This document shows, piece after piece, positions 1-9,869 of a DNA stretch of 64,000 nucleotides. The position numbers were made by a program, and so were the translations under genes. The DNA lies in NCBI RefSeq assembly GCF_030389495.1, contig NZ_CP127832.1, positions 806,001 through 870,000 on the forward strand, in the 5' to 3' direction. Every line of letters begins with the position of its first letter. Within the stretch, counting starts at the first letter, position 1. Below the pieces are notes generated by a model, which was given only the letters and a program-made list of their open reading frames with translations, made no database searches and had not been told where the DNA came from. The stretch comes from Ligilactobacillus cholophilus (GTDB taxonomy: Bacteria > Bacillota > Bacilli > Lactobacillales > Lactobacillaceae).

Positions 1-2212
1 TTAATTCAATTAAGTTTTCCATTTGTCGTTCAGCATCTTGATTTTCAAAATCATCATGTACAACAGGATATTCTGCAACTACTAATGACTTACCTTCGTG
101 TGGCATTGTTAACCAAATTTTTTCAGTTACAAATGGGATAACTGGATGTAACAAACGTAATGTTTGATCTAATACGTAGCAAAGAATTGCTTGCGTATTC
201 TTCTTCAATTTTTCATCTGTTCCATTCAAGTTTTCTTTGGCCATTTCAATGTACCAATCACAGAAATCGTTCCAAATGAAGTTGTAAAGTGAACGTCCAG
301 CTTCACCAAATTCAAAAATATCAAAGAAGTGAGTTACATCTTTTACAGTATCATTCAAACGACTGATGATCCACTTATCTGCTAATTGCCATTCAGACTT
401 GTCAGGCAATTCAGCTTTTGTATCTTCATCTAAGTTCATAATTACGAAACGACTTGCATTCCAAATCTTATTGATAAAGTTCCATGCACCATCCATCTTT
501 TGATATGAGAAACGAATATCTTGACCAGGTGTTGAACCTGTTGTTAAGAACCAACGAAGTGCATCTGTACCATAATTATCAATAACATCCATTGGATCAA
601 TTCCGTTTCCGAGTGACTTACTCATCTTGCGACCTTGTTCGTCACGAATTAATCCGTGTAATACAACATTCTTGAATGGTGCTTCACCGGTAAATTCTAA
701 ACTTTGGAAAATCATTCTCGATACCCAGAAGAAAATGATGTCATAACCTGTAACTAATGTACTTGTTGGGAAATAACGCTTGAAATCTTCTGCATCTGTA
801 TCAGGCCAACCCATTGTTGAAAATGGCCATAATGCACTACTAAACCATGTATCTAATACATCAGAATCTTGTTCCCAGTTTTCTTCATCTGCAGGAGCTT
901 CCATTCCAACATATGTTTCGCCTGTTTCTTTGTTATACCAAGCTGGAATACGGTGTCCCCACCATAATTGCCGAGAAATAACCCAATCATGAACATTTTC
1001 CATCCATTGGTTCCAAGTGTGTTCAAAACGTTTTGGAACAAAGTTAACTGGATCGCCATCTTTTTGGTTCTTAAGTGCCATTTCAGCTAATGGTTTCATT
1101 TTAACGAACCATTGTGTTGATAAGCGTGCTTCAACTTGAACTCCTGTACGTTCTGAATGACCAACACTGTGAACAATTGGTTCGATATTAATCATAAAGC
1201 CTTCTTCTTCTAGGTCATTTACGATTGCCTTACGTGCTTCAAAACGATCCATGCCTTCATATTTACCAGCATTTTCGTTCATTGTTGCGTCTTCGTTCAT
1301 TGTGTTGATTCGTTTTAAGTCATGGCGATTACCAACTTTAAAGTCGTTAGGGTCATGAGCAGGTGTGATTTTTACCATACCTGTACCAAATTCAGGATCA
1401 ACGTATTGATCGGCAATAATTGGAATATGACGACCTTGTAATGGAAGAATTACTTCTTTACCAACAAGTTCTTTGTAACGTTCATCACTTGGGTTAACTG
1501 CAACAGCAACATCACCAAACATTGTTTCTGGACGAGTTGTTGCAATTTCAATGTAGTGTTTTCCATTAAATGTATAATCTGGATCTACAAATGGATATTT
1601 AACATGGTAGAATGCTCCTTCATCGTCTTGGTGAATAACTTCAATATCAGAAAGTGCAGTTCTTGCTTGTGGATCCCAATTAATAATGTATTCGCCACGA
1701 TAAATCAAACCTTTATTGTATAAATCAACAAAGACTTTGCGTACGGCTTTTGATAATCCTTCATCTAAAGTAAAACGTTCACGATCATAATCAACCGAGA
1801 TTCCTAATTTTGCCCATTGTTTGTGGATAATATCACTATATTCATTTACCCAATCCCAAACTTTATCAACAAATTTTTCACGGCCTAAATCGTAACGAGT
1901 AACGCCTTCTTCACGTAATTGTGCTTCTACTTTTGCTTGTGTAGCAATTCCAGCGTGGTCAGTTCCTGGTACCCATAAAGTATCGTATCCTTGCATTCGT
2001 TTTTGACGAATTAACATATCTTGCAATGTATTATCCCAAGCGTGACCCAAGTGTAATTTTCCAGTTACGTTTGGAGGTGGGATTACGATTGAATATGGTT
2101 TTGCTTCTTTATTGCCATTTGGTTTAAATAAGCCATCTTCGACCCATTGTTGATAACGACCAGGTTCAACTTGTTTTGGATCATATTTAGTTGACATATC
2201 GATTTCTCGCAT
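1..2212 (-). CDS. valS: Valine--tRNA ligase, C-terminal end cut by window edge
   Basis: Charges tRNA-Val with valine in the cytoplasm. No stop codon occurs before the left edge, so about 737 N-terminal residues are visible. The class I signature HLGH lies at residues 54-57 and KMSKS at 529-533, with the long editing (CP1) region between them containing the [11 protein letters not shown] motif. The tRNA-binding anticodon domain begins after KMSKS and runs off the edge. I chose the ATG at 2212 because GGGAAGG sits 9 bases before it; a second in-frame ATG at 2197 (MSTKYDP) matches the usual family start but has no clear ribosome binding site. The T-box leader directly upstream agrees with an aminoacyl-tRNA synthetase. 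Confidence 0.97.
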   Translation of the reverse strand, partial: MREIDMSTKYDPKQVEPGRYQQWVEDGLFKPNGNKEAKPYSIVIPPPNVTGKLHLGHAWDNTLQDMLIRQKRMQGYDTLWVPGTDHAGIATQAKVEAQLREEGVTRYDLGREKFVDKVWDWVNEYSDIIHKQWAKLGISVDYDRERFTLDEGLSKAVRKVFVDLYNKGLIYRGEYIINWDPQARTALSDIEVIHQDDEGAFYHVKYPFVDPDYTFNGKHYIEIATTRPETMFGDVAVAVNPSDERYKELVGKEVILPLQGRHIPIIADQYVDPEFGTGMVKITPAHDPNDFKVGNRHDLKRINTMNEDATMNENAGKYEGMDRFEARKAIVNDLEEEGFMINIEPIVHSVGHSERTGVQVEARLSTQWFVKMKPLAEMALKNQKDGDPVNFVPKRFEHTWNQWMENVHDWVISRQLWWGHRIPAWYNKETGETYVGMEAPADEENWEQDSDVLDTWFSSALWPFSTMGWPDTDAEDFKRYFPTSTLVTGYDIIFFWVSRMIFQSLEFTGEAPFKNVVLHGLIRDEQGRKMSKSLGNGIDPMDVIDNYGTDALRWFLTTGSTPGQDIRFSYQKMDGAWNFINKIWNASRFVIMNLDEDTKAELPDKSEWQLADKWIISRLNDTVKDVTHFFDIFEFGEAGRSLYNFIWNDFCDWYIEMAKENLNGTDEKLKKNTQAILCYVLDQTLRLLHPVIPFVTEKIWLTMPHEGKSLVVAEYPVVHDDFENQDAERQMENLIEL

Positions 2213-2267
2213 CAAAATCATCCTTCCCATCAGATAAATTGTTATAAACGGAATTTTATACACCAAT

Positions 2268-2512
2268 AAAAAAACACTGCCATCCTAAATTAGGACGACA
2301 GTGCCGTGGTACCACCTAAATTGAAAATGAACTAATTCATTTCCCGCTTAGCTGTATTAAATAACGAACTACAGTAAGTCCGGTTATTCTTAAAAATACC
2401 GTTCAGAATAACAGCTCCCAAGCTACAAACTCTAAGTGCAATTAAATCTTCTCAATAACGATTTTCCCTGTAAAATGCATCATTAAAGTCCCTCTTGTTC
2501 AGCGCTTATATT
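2268..2512 (-). promoter_or_regulatory. T-box riboswitch leader controlling valS
   Basis: Read on the minus strand, the leader contains the T-box core TGGTACCACGG (within plus 2304-2316), immediately followed by a strong hairpin (plus 2275-2303) and a run of seven T, the usual terminator that is replaced by an antiterminator when uncharged tRNA binds. A long stem I region occupies about 2400-2505. T-box leaders upstream of synthetase genes sense the cognate uncharged tRNA, so tRNA-Val is the inferred ligand; I did not fix the specifier codon by folding. Confidence 0.93.
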
Positions 2513-2515
2513 GAT

Positions 2516-2544
2516 ATTCTAGCTTGAAGGATGTTATTCGTCAA
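2516..2544 (-). promoter_or_regulatory. Promoter of the valS T-box transcript
   Basis: On the minus strand TTGACG (plus 2539-2544) and TAGAAT (plus 2516-2521) are separated by exactly 17 bases, a near-consensus sigma-A promoter. It starts transcription just upstream of T-box stem I and lies immediately downstream of the thiI stop codon, so valS is transcribed separately from nifS-thiI. Confidence 0.75.
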
Positions 2545-2549
2545 GATAA

Positions 2550-3767
2550 TTAAAGCAATTCTGCAAAATTATCTTCATTTTGATTCATAAAATGATCTGA
2601 AGCTTTGATTTCAGTAATTTTAATTCCATCTAAAGCTCGTTGAATTAAATTATCAACATCTAAACGTTCTTCGTATTGACGTGCCTTATCTATTCTTGGT
2701 TTTGTTTTAGGTGAAGGTGGTGCAAATACTGTACAACAATCTTCAAATGGTTGAATCGACAAATCAAATGTATCGATTTTTTTAGCGATATCAATAATTT
2801 CATTTTTATCCATTGAAACCACTGGCCGTAAGACTGGCATTGTTGTGACATCATTAATTGCTGCCATACTTTCTAGTGTCTGTGAAGCCACCTGACCTAA
2901 TGCTTCACCATTAAAAATTGCCAAGCCATGACGCTTTAAAGCAATTGCTTCAGTTAAACGCAACATAAAACGACGTTGAAGTGTCATTAAGTATCCCTCT
3001 GGAACTGAATGTTTAATAACTTCTTGAATTTCAGTAAATGGGACTTCAATAAACTTAATCTTACCTACATATGGTGCTAATTTTGTAGTTAATTCTTTTG
3101 CTTTGTTTAAAGCTTGTTCACTTGTATATGGTGGGCTAAAGAAATGAACCATCTCAATATCAACACCACGTTTCATAGCTAAATAACCAGCAACAGGAGA
3201 ATCAATTCCACCAGAAAGCATTAACATTGCTTTACCAGCAGTTCCCACTGGTAACCCACCAGCGCCTTGGATCTTCCCATATGATAAGAAAATCCCATCT
3301 GGTCGAACTTCACAACGTAATGTGACATCTGGATTTTTCATTTTTACATGAATATCATCAAATGCTTCTAAAATTGCTCCACCAAGGAGATCATTCATAT
3401 CATTTGTATCATATTTAAATTTATGATCAGAACGACGTGTATTTACCTTAAAAGTTAATCCATCGTGATATTTTTCTTGCATCATTTCTACTGCAACTTT
3501 TTTTACAGCATCGATATCACGTTCGACTTTAACTGAAGGTGAGTAATTTTGGATACCAAAAACTTGATTTAATCGTTTCATAACAGCATCTGAATCTTCA
3601 CCATTTAATTGAATATGCATCCGATCACGGCGTGCAGTGATCTTTAAATTAGGAAATTCATGTAAAGCTTGACGCACATTATATGCTAATCGATCAATAA
3701 AGTTTTTACGGTTCTTACCTTTTGTAGATAACTCACCATAACGAACCATAATTTCTGAATATTGCAT
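2550..3767 (-). CDS. thiI: tRNA 4-thiouridine synthetase ThiI
   Basis: Sulfurtransferase that makes 4-thiouridine at position 8 of tRNA. The 405-residue protein has an N-terminal ferredoxin-like/THUMP region (residues about 60-165, binds tRNA) and a PP-loop ATPase domain with SGGIDS at 185-190. There is no C-terminal rhodanese domain, as in most Firmicutes; sulfur would come from the cysteine desulfurase encoded 12 bases upstream in the same transcript. The start has a good ribosome binding site (GGAGGAAATAA before ATG). A thiamin role is possible for the family, but no thiamin gene is nearby. Confidence 0.95.
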   Translation of the reverse strand: MQYSEIMVRYGELSTKGKNRKNFIDRLAYNVRQALHEFPNLKITARRDRMHIQLNGEDSDAVMKRLNQVFGIQNYSPSVKVERDIDAVKKVAVEMMQEKYHDGLTFKVNTRRSDHKFKYDTNDMNDLLGGAILEAFDDIHVKMKNPDVTLRCEVRPDGIFLSYGKIQGAGGLPVGTAGKAMLMLSGGIDSPVAGYLAMKRGVDIEMVHFFSPPYTSEQALNKAKELTTKLAPYVGKIKFIEVPFTEIQEVIKHSVPEGYLMTLQRRFMLRLTEAIALKRHGLAIFNGEALGQVASQTLESMAAINDVTTMPVLRPVVSMDKNEIIDIAKKIDTFDLSIQPFEDCCTVFAPPSPKTKPRIDKARQYEERLDVDNLIQRALDGIKITEIKASDHFMNQNEDNFAELL

Positions 3768-3779
3768 TTATTTCCTCCA

Positions 3780-4928
3780 TTATGAATTAATCATTTTGAA
3801 CTTTTCATATAATTGATCAAACACTTTGATAAATTCATCAGCTTCTTCCATTGTATTATGTTCATCTAAACTCACACGAACTGCTGAAGAAGCGATTTTT
3901 TCTGGAATTTTCATTGCATTCAAAGTTCCAGCAACAGTCCCTTTCTTTGAAGAACAAGCACTCGTTGTTGAAATATAAATATCATAGTGTTCAAATGCAT
4001 GCACAATAGTTTCTCCACGAACTCCATCAATCGTAAAACATAAGATGTGAGGAGCAAAATCGTCATTTGGTTGTGAGAAAATGTGTACTTTATCAAATTG
4101 TTTAATGTGGTTATAAATTTTTTGTTTAATTGCACGTTGTTGTGCAACTTTTTGATCTTCATTTTCTAATAATAATCGTAAAGCTTTAGCCATACCTGCA
4201 ATTGCTGGAAGATTTTCTGTACCACCACGGAGATTCTTCTCTTGTCCTCCTCCATCAATTAAAGGTTGAATCATTCGACCACGCTTTTTGTACATAAAGC
4301 CAATTCCACGTGGAGCATGGAACTTATGGCCAGAAAATGTCATTAAGTCAATTCTTGGATTGCTTAACATTTGGTCTACACCCTTACCAACTGCTTGAAC
4401 AGCATCTACATGAAAATGAATTTTAGGGTAATTTTCTAAAACTTTAGCTAGTTCATCAATTGGTTCAATAGCACCGATTTCATTATTAATTGCCATAATA
4501 GACACTAATACAGTATCTTTGCGAATAGCTTGTTCTAGATCTTTAGGAGAAACTCGTCCTTCTTTATCAACTGGAAGATAAGTTACTTCAAAACCTAGTT
4601 TTTCTAAATGTGCCATAGTATTTAATACAGCTGGGTGTTCTACGCTTGAAGTGATTAAATGCTTTCCATATGGAAGTTTTTCCATTGCTGTTCCCTTGAT
4701 TGCCCAGTTATCACCTTCTGAACCACCACTGGTGAAGAAAATTTCATCAGGATCACAATGCACTAAACCTGCGATTTGACGCCGACATTGTTCCAATAAA
4801 TCATAGGCCTTCTCACCCCAACTGTGTAAAGAAGAAGGATTACCCCAGATTTTTTCACTAACCATATTGTAAGTTTGTAATACTTGATCATCTACTTTTG
4901 TAGTAGCACTATTATCGAAGTAAATCAA
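3780..4928 (-). CDS. Cysteine desulfurase (NifS/IscS type) paired with ThiI
   Basis: PLP enzyme that removes sulfur from cysteine to form a protein persulfide. The 382-residue protein has the PLP lysine in SGHKFHAPRG (K202) and the catalytic cysteine in TTSACSSKKG (C325). It starts the two-gene operon with thiI, so its main client is probably 4-thiouridine synthesis; the ISC/SUF role is likely covered by the suf genes represented by sufB at the right edge of the window. The start codon has AAGGAACC about 8 bases upstream. Among NifS-like paralogs, the thiI-linked copy is a common arrangement in lactobacilli. Confidence 0.93.
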   Translation of the reverse strand: MIYFDNSATTKVDDQVLQTYNMVSEKIWGNPSSLHSWGEKAYDLLEQCRRQIAGLVHCDPDEIFFTSGGSEGDNWAIKGTAMEKLPYGKHLITSSVEHPAVLNTMAHLEKLGFEVTYLPVDKEGRVSPKDLEQAIRKDTVLVSIMAINNEIGAIEPIDELAKVLENYPKIHFHVDAVQAVGKGVDQMLSNPRIDLMTFSGHKFHAPRGIGFMYKKRGRMIQPLIDGGGQEKNLRGGTENLPAIAGMAKALRLLLENEDQKVAQQRAIKQKIYNHIKQFDKVHIFSQPNDDFAPHILCFTIDGVRGETIVHAFEHYDIYISTTSACSSKKGTVAGTLNAMKIPEKIASSAVRVSLDEHNTMEEADEFIKVFDQLYEKFKMINS

Positions 4929-5027
4929 AACAAGGTTCCTTTCTATATTTATTTTATTTAATAATAAATTCTGGTACGACTCAACCTTAATTTAATCATT
5001 TAACTTAGTCTTTGTAAAGGTTTTAAC

Positions 5028-5076
5028 AAAAAAATAACCTAGCATTTAATTGGAAAAATCAATTAAATACTAGGTT
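5028..5076 (-). terminator. Rho-independent terminator of ezrA
   Basis: A 17-bp inverted repeat with one mismatch (5036-5052 with 5060-5076) is followed on the minus strand by a run of T (plus A run 5028-5034). It lies just after the ezrA stop codon, and separates ezrA from the desulfurase-thiI operon. Confidence 0.9.
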
Positions 5077-5080
5077 GTTT

Positions 5081-6799
5081 TTAATTCATTGGATATTGCC
5101 GTTGTGCTTGTTCTTGTGATTCATAATCATCTGTAATTCGTTTGTAAATTCCAGGTTCAACCTCTTCCAAAGCATTTGAAATTACATCTAAAGCATCGAC
5201 ATAATCGAATTGTTTGTTAAACATGTGATCTGCTTTTTTATAAGCTGCATCAACTTCTGGATAGCGTGTACGATAACGGTTTGCGTATTGTAAAAATTCT
5301 TCCGTTAAAGTTGCACAATCGATGATTTCTTTTGTCTTATCACCTAATACATCTAGATCTGATTGTGTATTAATTAATCCCTTAGTAATTTCATCCATAT
5401 TAATTTGGATTTGATTTAAAGCTTCATCTAAAGCTTGAATTTCATCACTAACTTTAAAGAAATAATCAGTATATTCTCTTGAAAGCCCTGGAAGATTTAA
5501 TTTTTCAATATCACGACGCATACGGTGGATTTCCAAATCAAATCCTTGAACTGCTTTTTGAGCTTCTTTTTCTTCTTTCCAAAGATTTGAAACATTATCA
5601 TTAATTTCTTGTTGATGTTTTTCAATCTTTGTAAGCTTTTTAATATTATCTTTTTGTGTAGCTAATTCTTTTGAATAGATTACACCTTCAGTACGTTGCT
5701 TTGTAAAATTATCAAAGGACTTACGAATATCTTGAATTTGTGCTTGAAGATCACGTGCATCTTCCATTTCATTATGAGTTAATTCATAATTTTGTGATAA
5801 ACGATCTAAGTCAATTAATAATTCATGTTCTTGTTCTTCAGCATGTTCTAAAAATTCTTGATAATATTTATAATTCTTTTCTACTAATTTACGTGAACGA
5901 TATTCTGTATCTACTGTATCGTAAACCTCTTCAATTAGGTCTCCTAATTGATCGTTAATTTTTTCTGCATCCTTAATATTTGTTTTTTCTAAATTAACAA
6001 GGTTTTTGTCTAAAAGTCGTTGAATTTCAGCTAACTTTTTCTTTAGATTTTCACGAAAGACATATTTTTCTTTTAATAATTGATCAACGGCTTGATTTAA
6101 CTCTTCAATTTGTTCTGGATAAACGTTTTTGAGATTTTTATAAATTGGAGGAATCTTTTCTACTTTTTCTTCCATATCAGCTGTTGCCGCTTGTAATTCA
6201 GCAAGTGGCTTAGCTGATTTCACATAATCTCCACTTTCCATTACACGAGTATAATCATCAAATTTTTGTTCTAATTCACCTAATTGATCTTCTAATTTTT
6301 CACTGCTAGGGCCGAATGAAAAGCTTTTTGCTAGTAATGTTTTGCGTAAATCTTTGTATTTTGCACTAAGTTCTTCTACTGCTTTTTGATGTTCTTCAGT
6401 AACTTTCCGAATATCATCCATCTTGGCTTTTATTTCATCAAATTGCTTTGTTAATGCTGTTAATTTATCACTCACATCAGCTAATTCACTTTTTACTCGT
6501 CCAAATTGATAATGCTGATTTAATTCTTGCAAATCATTTAAAATTTCAGAAACTTCAGGTAATTTACGATTTACAATTTCACGGTAATCTTCATCAATTT
6601 TTTCAAATTCATTTAAACTATCGCCTGATAGATTCAAATGACTAATTTCTGCCATTTCTTTTTCAAGAGAGGTATTGGTTATTTCCTTTACTCCTTCTTG
6701 GTAACTATCGATTAATTTAGTGTTGTGTCGCTTATATAGAAATACGCTAAGATAAATCACCAGCGCAACAATTACTAGCGATACTAAAAAGATAATCAT
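5081..6799 (-). CDS. ezrA: Septation ring formation regulator EzrA
   Basis: Membrane-anchored negative regulator of FtsZ ring formation that also links division to cell wall synthesis. The 572-residue protein has one N-terminal transmembrane segment (about residues 2-20), then almost continuous coiled coil rich in E, K, L and Q, the expected spectrin-like repeats, and the usual full length for the family. It is transcribed alone, divergent from rpsD, with its own terminator. In many lactobacilli and bacilli ezrA, the nifS-like gene and thiI are neighbours near rpsD, which supports the call. Confidence 0.93.
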   Translation of the reverse strand: MIIFLVSLVIVALVIYLSVFLYKRHNTKLIDSYQEGVKEITNTSLEKEMAEISHLNLSGDSLNEFEKIDEDYREIVNRKLPEVSEILNDLQELNQHYQFGRVKSELADVSDKLTALTKQFDEIKAKMDDIRKVTEEHQKAVEELSAKYKDLRKTLLAKSFSFGPSSEKLEDQLGELEQKFDDYTRVMESGDYVKSAKPLAELQAATADMEEKVEKIPPIYKNLKNVYPEQIEELNQAVDQLLKEKYVFRENLKKKLAEIQRLLDKNLVNLEKTNIKDAEKINDQLGDLIEEVYDTVDTEYRSRKLVEKNYKYYQEFLEHAEEQEHELLIDLDRLSQNYELTHNEMEDARDLQAQIQDIRKSFDNFTKQRTEGVIYSKELATQKDNIKKLTKIEKHQQEINDNVSNLWKEEKEAQKAVQGFDLEIHRMRRDIEKLNLPGLSREYTDYFFKVSDEIQALDEALNQIQINMDEITKGLINTQSDLDVLGDKTKEIIDCATLTEEFLQYANRYRTRYPEVDAAYKKADHMFNKQFDYVDALDVISNALEEVEPGIYKRITDDYESQEQAQRQYPMN

Positions 6800-7015
6800 A
6801 TAATCCCATCCTTTGCCTTTCTTGCAGCTTATTTTTAATTAAATTTAAATCGATTAATTTTTCATTCCCTACAATTATAACATATAAAACCGTATTCCAA
6901 TGTTTTTTATTAACGGAATTTTAATATCTTCCTAGTTTTTCGCTAATGTTATTTTTTATGCTCTATTCAATTTAAATTTTATGCGTAAAGAAAATAGTTT
7001 AACCATAACATTTCA

Positions 7016-7044
7016 TTGACTTTTAAACTAAAAATTGCTACAAT
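7016..7044 (+). promoter_or_regulatory. Promoter of rpsD
   Basis: TTGACT (7016-7021) and TACAAT (7039-7044) are separated by 17 bases, and the -10 box is preceded by TGC, an extended -10 element. This is a strong sigma-A type promoter, suited to a ribosomal protein gene, and it sets a leader of about 170 bases before rpsD. The remainder of the 6800-7015 gap is AT-rich and shows no gene. Confidence 0.85.
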
Positions 7045-7051
7045 AGCGCTT

Positions 7052-7207
7052 GTGTAAAATAATGCAGCAGTAAATGGTAAGAACGTCAACAGTTAATTGC
7101 CTAAATGGTTCTACAAGTAACTCTTCGGCTGCAAGAGCGAACGTCCAAAATTAACTGCACGAATACTAAATTTACAATCGTTATTTTACTCCATAAAAAT
7201 TACATTT
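7052..7207 (+). promoter_or_regulatory. Structured 5' leader of rpsD, candidate S4 autoregulatory RNA
   Basis: The long untranslated leader contains CAGTTAATT (about 7089-7097) and its complement AATTAACTG (about 7150-7158), which can close a stem around an inner hairpin near CTTCGGCTG. In Firmicutes S4 represses rpsD by binding its own leader RNA. Position, length and foldability fit this, but I did not match a covariance model, so the class is inferred. Confidence 0.6.
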
Positions 7208-7222
7208 TTGGAGGAATTTAAT

Positions 7223-7828
7223 ATGTCTCGTTATACAGGTCCATCATGGAAAGTTTCTCGTCGTTTGGGAATCTCTCTTTCAGGAACAGGTAAAGAATTA
7301 TCACGTCGTCCTTACGCACCAGGTCAACATGGCCAAAGTCGTCGTAAGTTATCAGAATACGGTTTACAATTACGCGAAAAGCAAAAGTTACGTATGATGT
7401 ACGGCATGACAGAACGTCAATTTGCTAACACATTCAAGCGCGCTGGTAAGATTCGTGAAGGTAAGCACGGTGTTAACTTCATGATTCTTTTGGAACAACG
7501 TTTAGATAACGTTGTTTACCGTTTAGGTTTAGCAACAACTCGTCGTCAAGCACGTCAACTTGTAAACCACGGTCACATCACAGTTGATGGCCAACGTGTT
7601 GATATTCCATCATACGAAGTAAAACCTGGTCAAGTGATCTCATTACGTGAACGTTCAAAGAACTTACAAATTGTTAAAGATGCTTTAGAAGCAGTTGTAG
7701 GTCGTGTTCCATTTGTATCATTTGATGATGACAAGATGGAAGGTACATTAGTTCGTTTACCAGAACGTGACGAATTAGATGCAAACATCGACGAATCACT
7801 TATCGTTGAATACTACAACAAACTTTAA
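7223..7828 (+). CDS. rpsD: 30S ribosomal protein S4
   Basis: Primary 16S rRNA-binding protein that nucleates assembly of the 30S body. The 201-residue product begins [16 protein letters not shown] and carries the S4 RNA-binding domain (residues about 90-150, with LDNVVYRLG and [13 protein letters not shown]). No zinc-binding cysteines are seen at the N terminus, so it is the zinc-free form. I chose the ATG at 7223, which has TTGGAGGAA upstream. It stands alone with its own promoter, leader and terminator. Confidence 0.98.
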   Translation: MSRYTGPSWKVSRRLGISLSGTGKELSRRPYAPGQHGQSRRKLSEYGLQLREKQKLRMMYGMTERQFANTFKRAGKIREGKHGVNFMILLEQRLDNVVYRLGLATTRRQARQLVNHGHITVDGQRVDIPSYEVKPGQVISLRERSKNLQIVKDALEAVVGRVPFVSFDDDKMEGTLVRLPERDELDANIDESLIVEYYNKL

Positions 7829-7850
7829 TAAAAAGTTTGCTTATATTTGG

Positions 7851-7879
7851 GAGATTGCAATTATGCAATCTCTTTTTTT
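7851..7879 (+). terminator. Terminator of rpsD
   Basis: GAGATTGCA (7851-7859) pairs with TGCAATCTC (7864-7872) over a four-base loop and is followed by a T run to 7879. Confidence 0.9.
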
Positions 7880-7891
7880 AGTATTCTAAAT

Positions 7892-7920
7892 TTGATAAAA
7901 TATTGTTACTGCAATATAAG
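7892..7920 (+). promoter_or_regulatory. Promoter upstream of the yueI-like gene
   Basis: TTGATA (7892-7897) and TATAAG (7915-7920) are 17 bases apart, followed by the ribosome binding site and start codon at 7933. Confidence 0.55.
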
Positions 7921-7932
7921 GAGTGAATTAGA

Positions 7933-8401
7933 ATGACAGATCAATTACAAGAACATCTCAATAAAGGAATGTATGGGACTCCACAATTAAAGCCTGATGA
8001 ACAACGGAAATATCTTGGAACATTCCGTGAACGAGTTGATTTAACTATGACCTTCGCTCAATTAAACTCTGGTAAGTATTACGGATGCACTAGAACAAGA
8101 ATTAAAAAAACATCCTGATTATCGTATGACGATAAACGGAAAAGTTGATCAAGAACAATTAACAAAATTACTAACTTTAGCAAATAACACTAATGTTGCA
8201 TTTACTTGCAACACTGACCAATCATTACCTAATGCAGCTTCTGATTTTGCTGTTGTTTTTGCAGATAAAAAACAAGCAATTCACCATGAAATAATTGATA
8301 TTGCTAAACTTTATCCAGAACCAACCGTTACCAATGAAAAAGAAAAAGAAAAAGAGACAAAGAAGAAACGATTTTCTTTAAAAAACTTATTTCACTTTTA
8401 A
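7933..8401 (+). pseudogene. yueI: YueI family (DUF1694) protein gene, broken by a frameshift
   Basis: The first frame (7933-8118) encodes the conserved N terminus with LNKGMYGTPQLKPDEQRKYL and GTFRERV; the C-terminal part lies in another frame and its visible open stretch runs to 8401 (AASDFAVVFADKKQAIHHEI). Around 8080-8090, a one-base net change joins the frames: reading GAT GCA CTA GAA from 8085 restores DALEQELKKHPDYRMTINGK. The family (about 140-160 residues) has no firm function; the rejoined product would be about 155 residues with a lysine/glutamate-rich tail. It has a good ribosome binding site (AAGGAGTGAATTAG). It is either a recent pseudogene or a sequencing error. Confidence 0.8.
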
Positions 8402-8414
8402 TTTACATAAAATA

Positions 8415-8454
8415 AATAAGACTATGATGTCATATCATCATAGTCTTATTTTTT
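8415..8454. terminator. Bidirectional terminator between yueI and the 82-aa gene
   Basis: A perfect 15-bp inverted repeat (8415-8429 with 8436-8450) with T-rich tails on both strands sits between the convergent genes. Confidence 0.9.
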
Positions 8455-8701
8455 ACAAATTAAAAGCTTTCTGTCGTTGAAGATAAATTTGATTAGCATG
8501 TTTATCCATTGCTTTCCAGTTATCAAAATCTGTATTTTCTTTTACAAACTTATCAAGCAAATCATCTGATAAGTTATCAAATTCATTTTGATTTTTAACC
8601 CCTAGATTACCCATAAAATCATCCAAATTTTTAAATTTTGAATGACGTTGCATCTCGTCATCTGGAAAGAGTTCATATAATTCATCATTAAACTTTTTCA
8701 T
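8453..8701 (-). CDS. Small acidic protein of unknown function
   Basis: Encodes 82 residues with many D, N, E and K and no signal peptide or membrane segment. It has a good ribosome binding site (AGAGGGGAATTAAA before the ATG) and lies 18 bases after the glycosyltransferase stop, so both are probably one transcript ending at the terminator at 8415-8454. I recognise no domain. The sequence has a predicted helical, cytosolic character, but no function can be given. Confidence 0.65.
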   Translation of the reverse strand: MKKFNDELYELFPDDEMQRHSKFKNLDDFMGNLGVKNQNEFDNLSDDLLDKFVKENTDFDNWKAMDKHANQIYLQRQKAFNL

Positions 8702-8719
8702 TTTAATTCCCCTCTTATT

Positions 8720-9715
8720 CTATTCTGAATATAAATTTGAACTCGCAAATCTTTGAATAAACTCCTGATCATCACCTGCTGCTACAACACTTTTTACTTC
8801 ATCAATAAATGCACGTTGTTCATCAGATAATAAACTAACACGCATATGTTGCAGACAGACCTTTAAATCATTTTTCAAATAATAAATACGTTGTTTCGGT
8901 TTAAGCAATTGATTATGCTCATCAAATGCATATACATTTTTAACCGTATTAGTTAATGTATTATACCAATCTAAATTAATTAATTGACTAGCGTATTCAG
9001 GATTCCAATGAGCAAGTAATTGAACTAATGATTGAGTTTCATATTCACGAATCATTAAACGTTGTGCATCAAAATGATTTACTAATGACCCTTGTCGTTG
9101 CAAATAATGATAATATGGTTTTTCACTAAAATAAATATTATTACATCTAGCAAACACTTCATAATTTAAAACTGTGTCTAAACCAACTGTTAAATTTTCA
9201 AATTTTAAATCACGTAATATAGATTTATGATAAATTTTATTCGTATCATAATACATCATTTGTTGTTTATAAATTTCTGGGAAATGATTAACAATTTGTT
9301 CACGATTTGTTAAATTAGGTAATTTATATGCGGAATTTCTTCTTGTTTGATCAGCATATTCAAAATATAAATTACTAATGATCAAATCTGGTTTCTTCTC
9401 AATAATTGGTAGTACATTTTCATATGCCCCTGCAGATAAATAATCATCGCCGTCACAAAAAGTAATATACTCTCCCTTTACTTCTTTTAATGCTAAATTC
9501 TGAGCATGTGCTAACCCACCATGTTCACTTGCAATCAATTTAAAACGGTCATCTTGATCGCAAAAACTTTGTGCAATTTGCCTTGAATCATCAATTGAAC
9601 CATCATCCACCATGATACATTCGAAATCTTTAAACGATTGCGTTTGAATCGATTGCAGACATTTTTCAAGATATGGAGCAACATTGCAAATAGGTACGAT
9701 AATTGAGAGTAACAT
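8720..9715 (-). CDS. Family 2 glycosyltransferase
   Basis: Inverting GT-A glycosyltransferase that transfers a sugar from a nucleotide sugar. The 331-residue protein starts with the typical MLLSIIVPICNVAPYLEKCL; VDDGSIDDS follows at about residues 36-44 and the metal-binding DXD region is CDGDDYLS at about 92-99. There are no membrane segments. It is not in a recognisable polysaccharide cluster: upstream is a GshAB-like gene with its own terminator, and downstream only an unknown small gene. Substrate and product are unknown; teichoic acid, glycolipid or exopolysaccharide decoration are all possible. Confidence 0.9.
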   Translation of the reverse strand: MLLSIIVPICNVAPYLEKCLQSIQTQSFKDFECIMVDDGSIDDSRQIAQSFCDQDDRFKLIASEHGGLAHAQNLALKEVKGEYITFCDGDDYLSAGAYENVLPIIEKKPDLIISNLYFEYADQTRRNSAYKLPNLTNREQIVNHFPEIYKQQMMYYDTNKIYHKSILRDLKFENLTVGLDTVLNYEVFARCNNIYFSEKPYYHYLQRQGSLVNHFDAQRLMIREYETQSLVQLLAHWNPEYASQLINLDWYNTLTNTVKNVYAFDEHNQLLKPKQRIYYLKNDLKVCLQHMRVSLLSDEQRAFIDEVKSVVAAGDDQEFIQRFASSNLYSE

Positions 9716-9821
9716 TAATGATCTCCTTAAATATAATTCTAATAAAAATTAAATAAATACGTCATTTATTTAGTCTAACTATAATGATGAATGCCATAAA
9801 TTGCAAACATTAGCACTTTTA

Positions 9822-9851
9822 TAAAAAAAGACTATGAGTAATTTCATAGTC
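9822..9851 (-). terminator. Terminator of the GshAB-like gene
   Basis: GACTATGA (9830-9837) pairs with TCATAGTC (9844-9851); on the minus strand a run of seven T follows (plus 9823-9829). Confidence 0.88.
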
Positions 9852-9869
9852 CTTTTTATGATTAAAATT

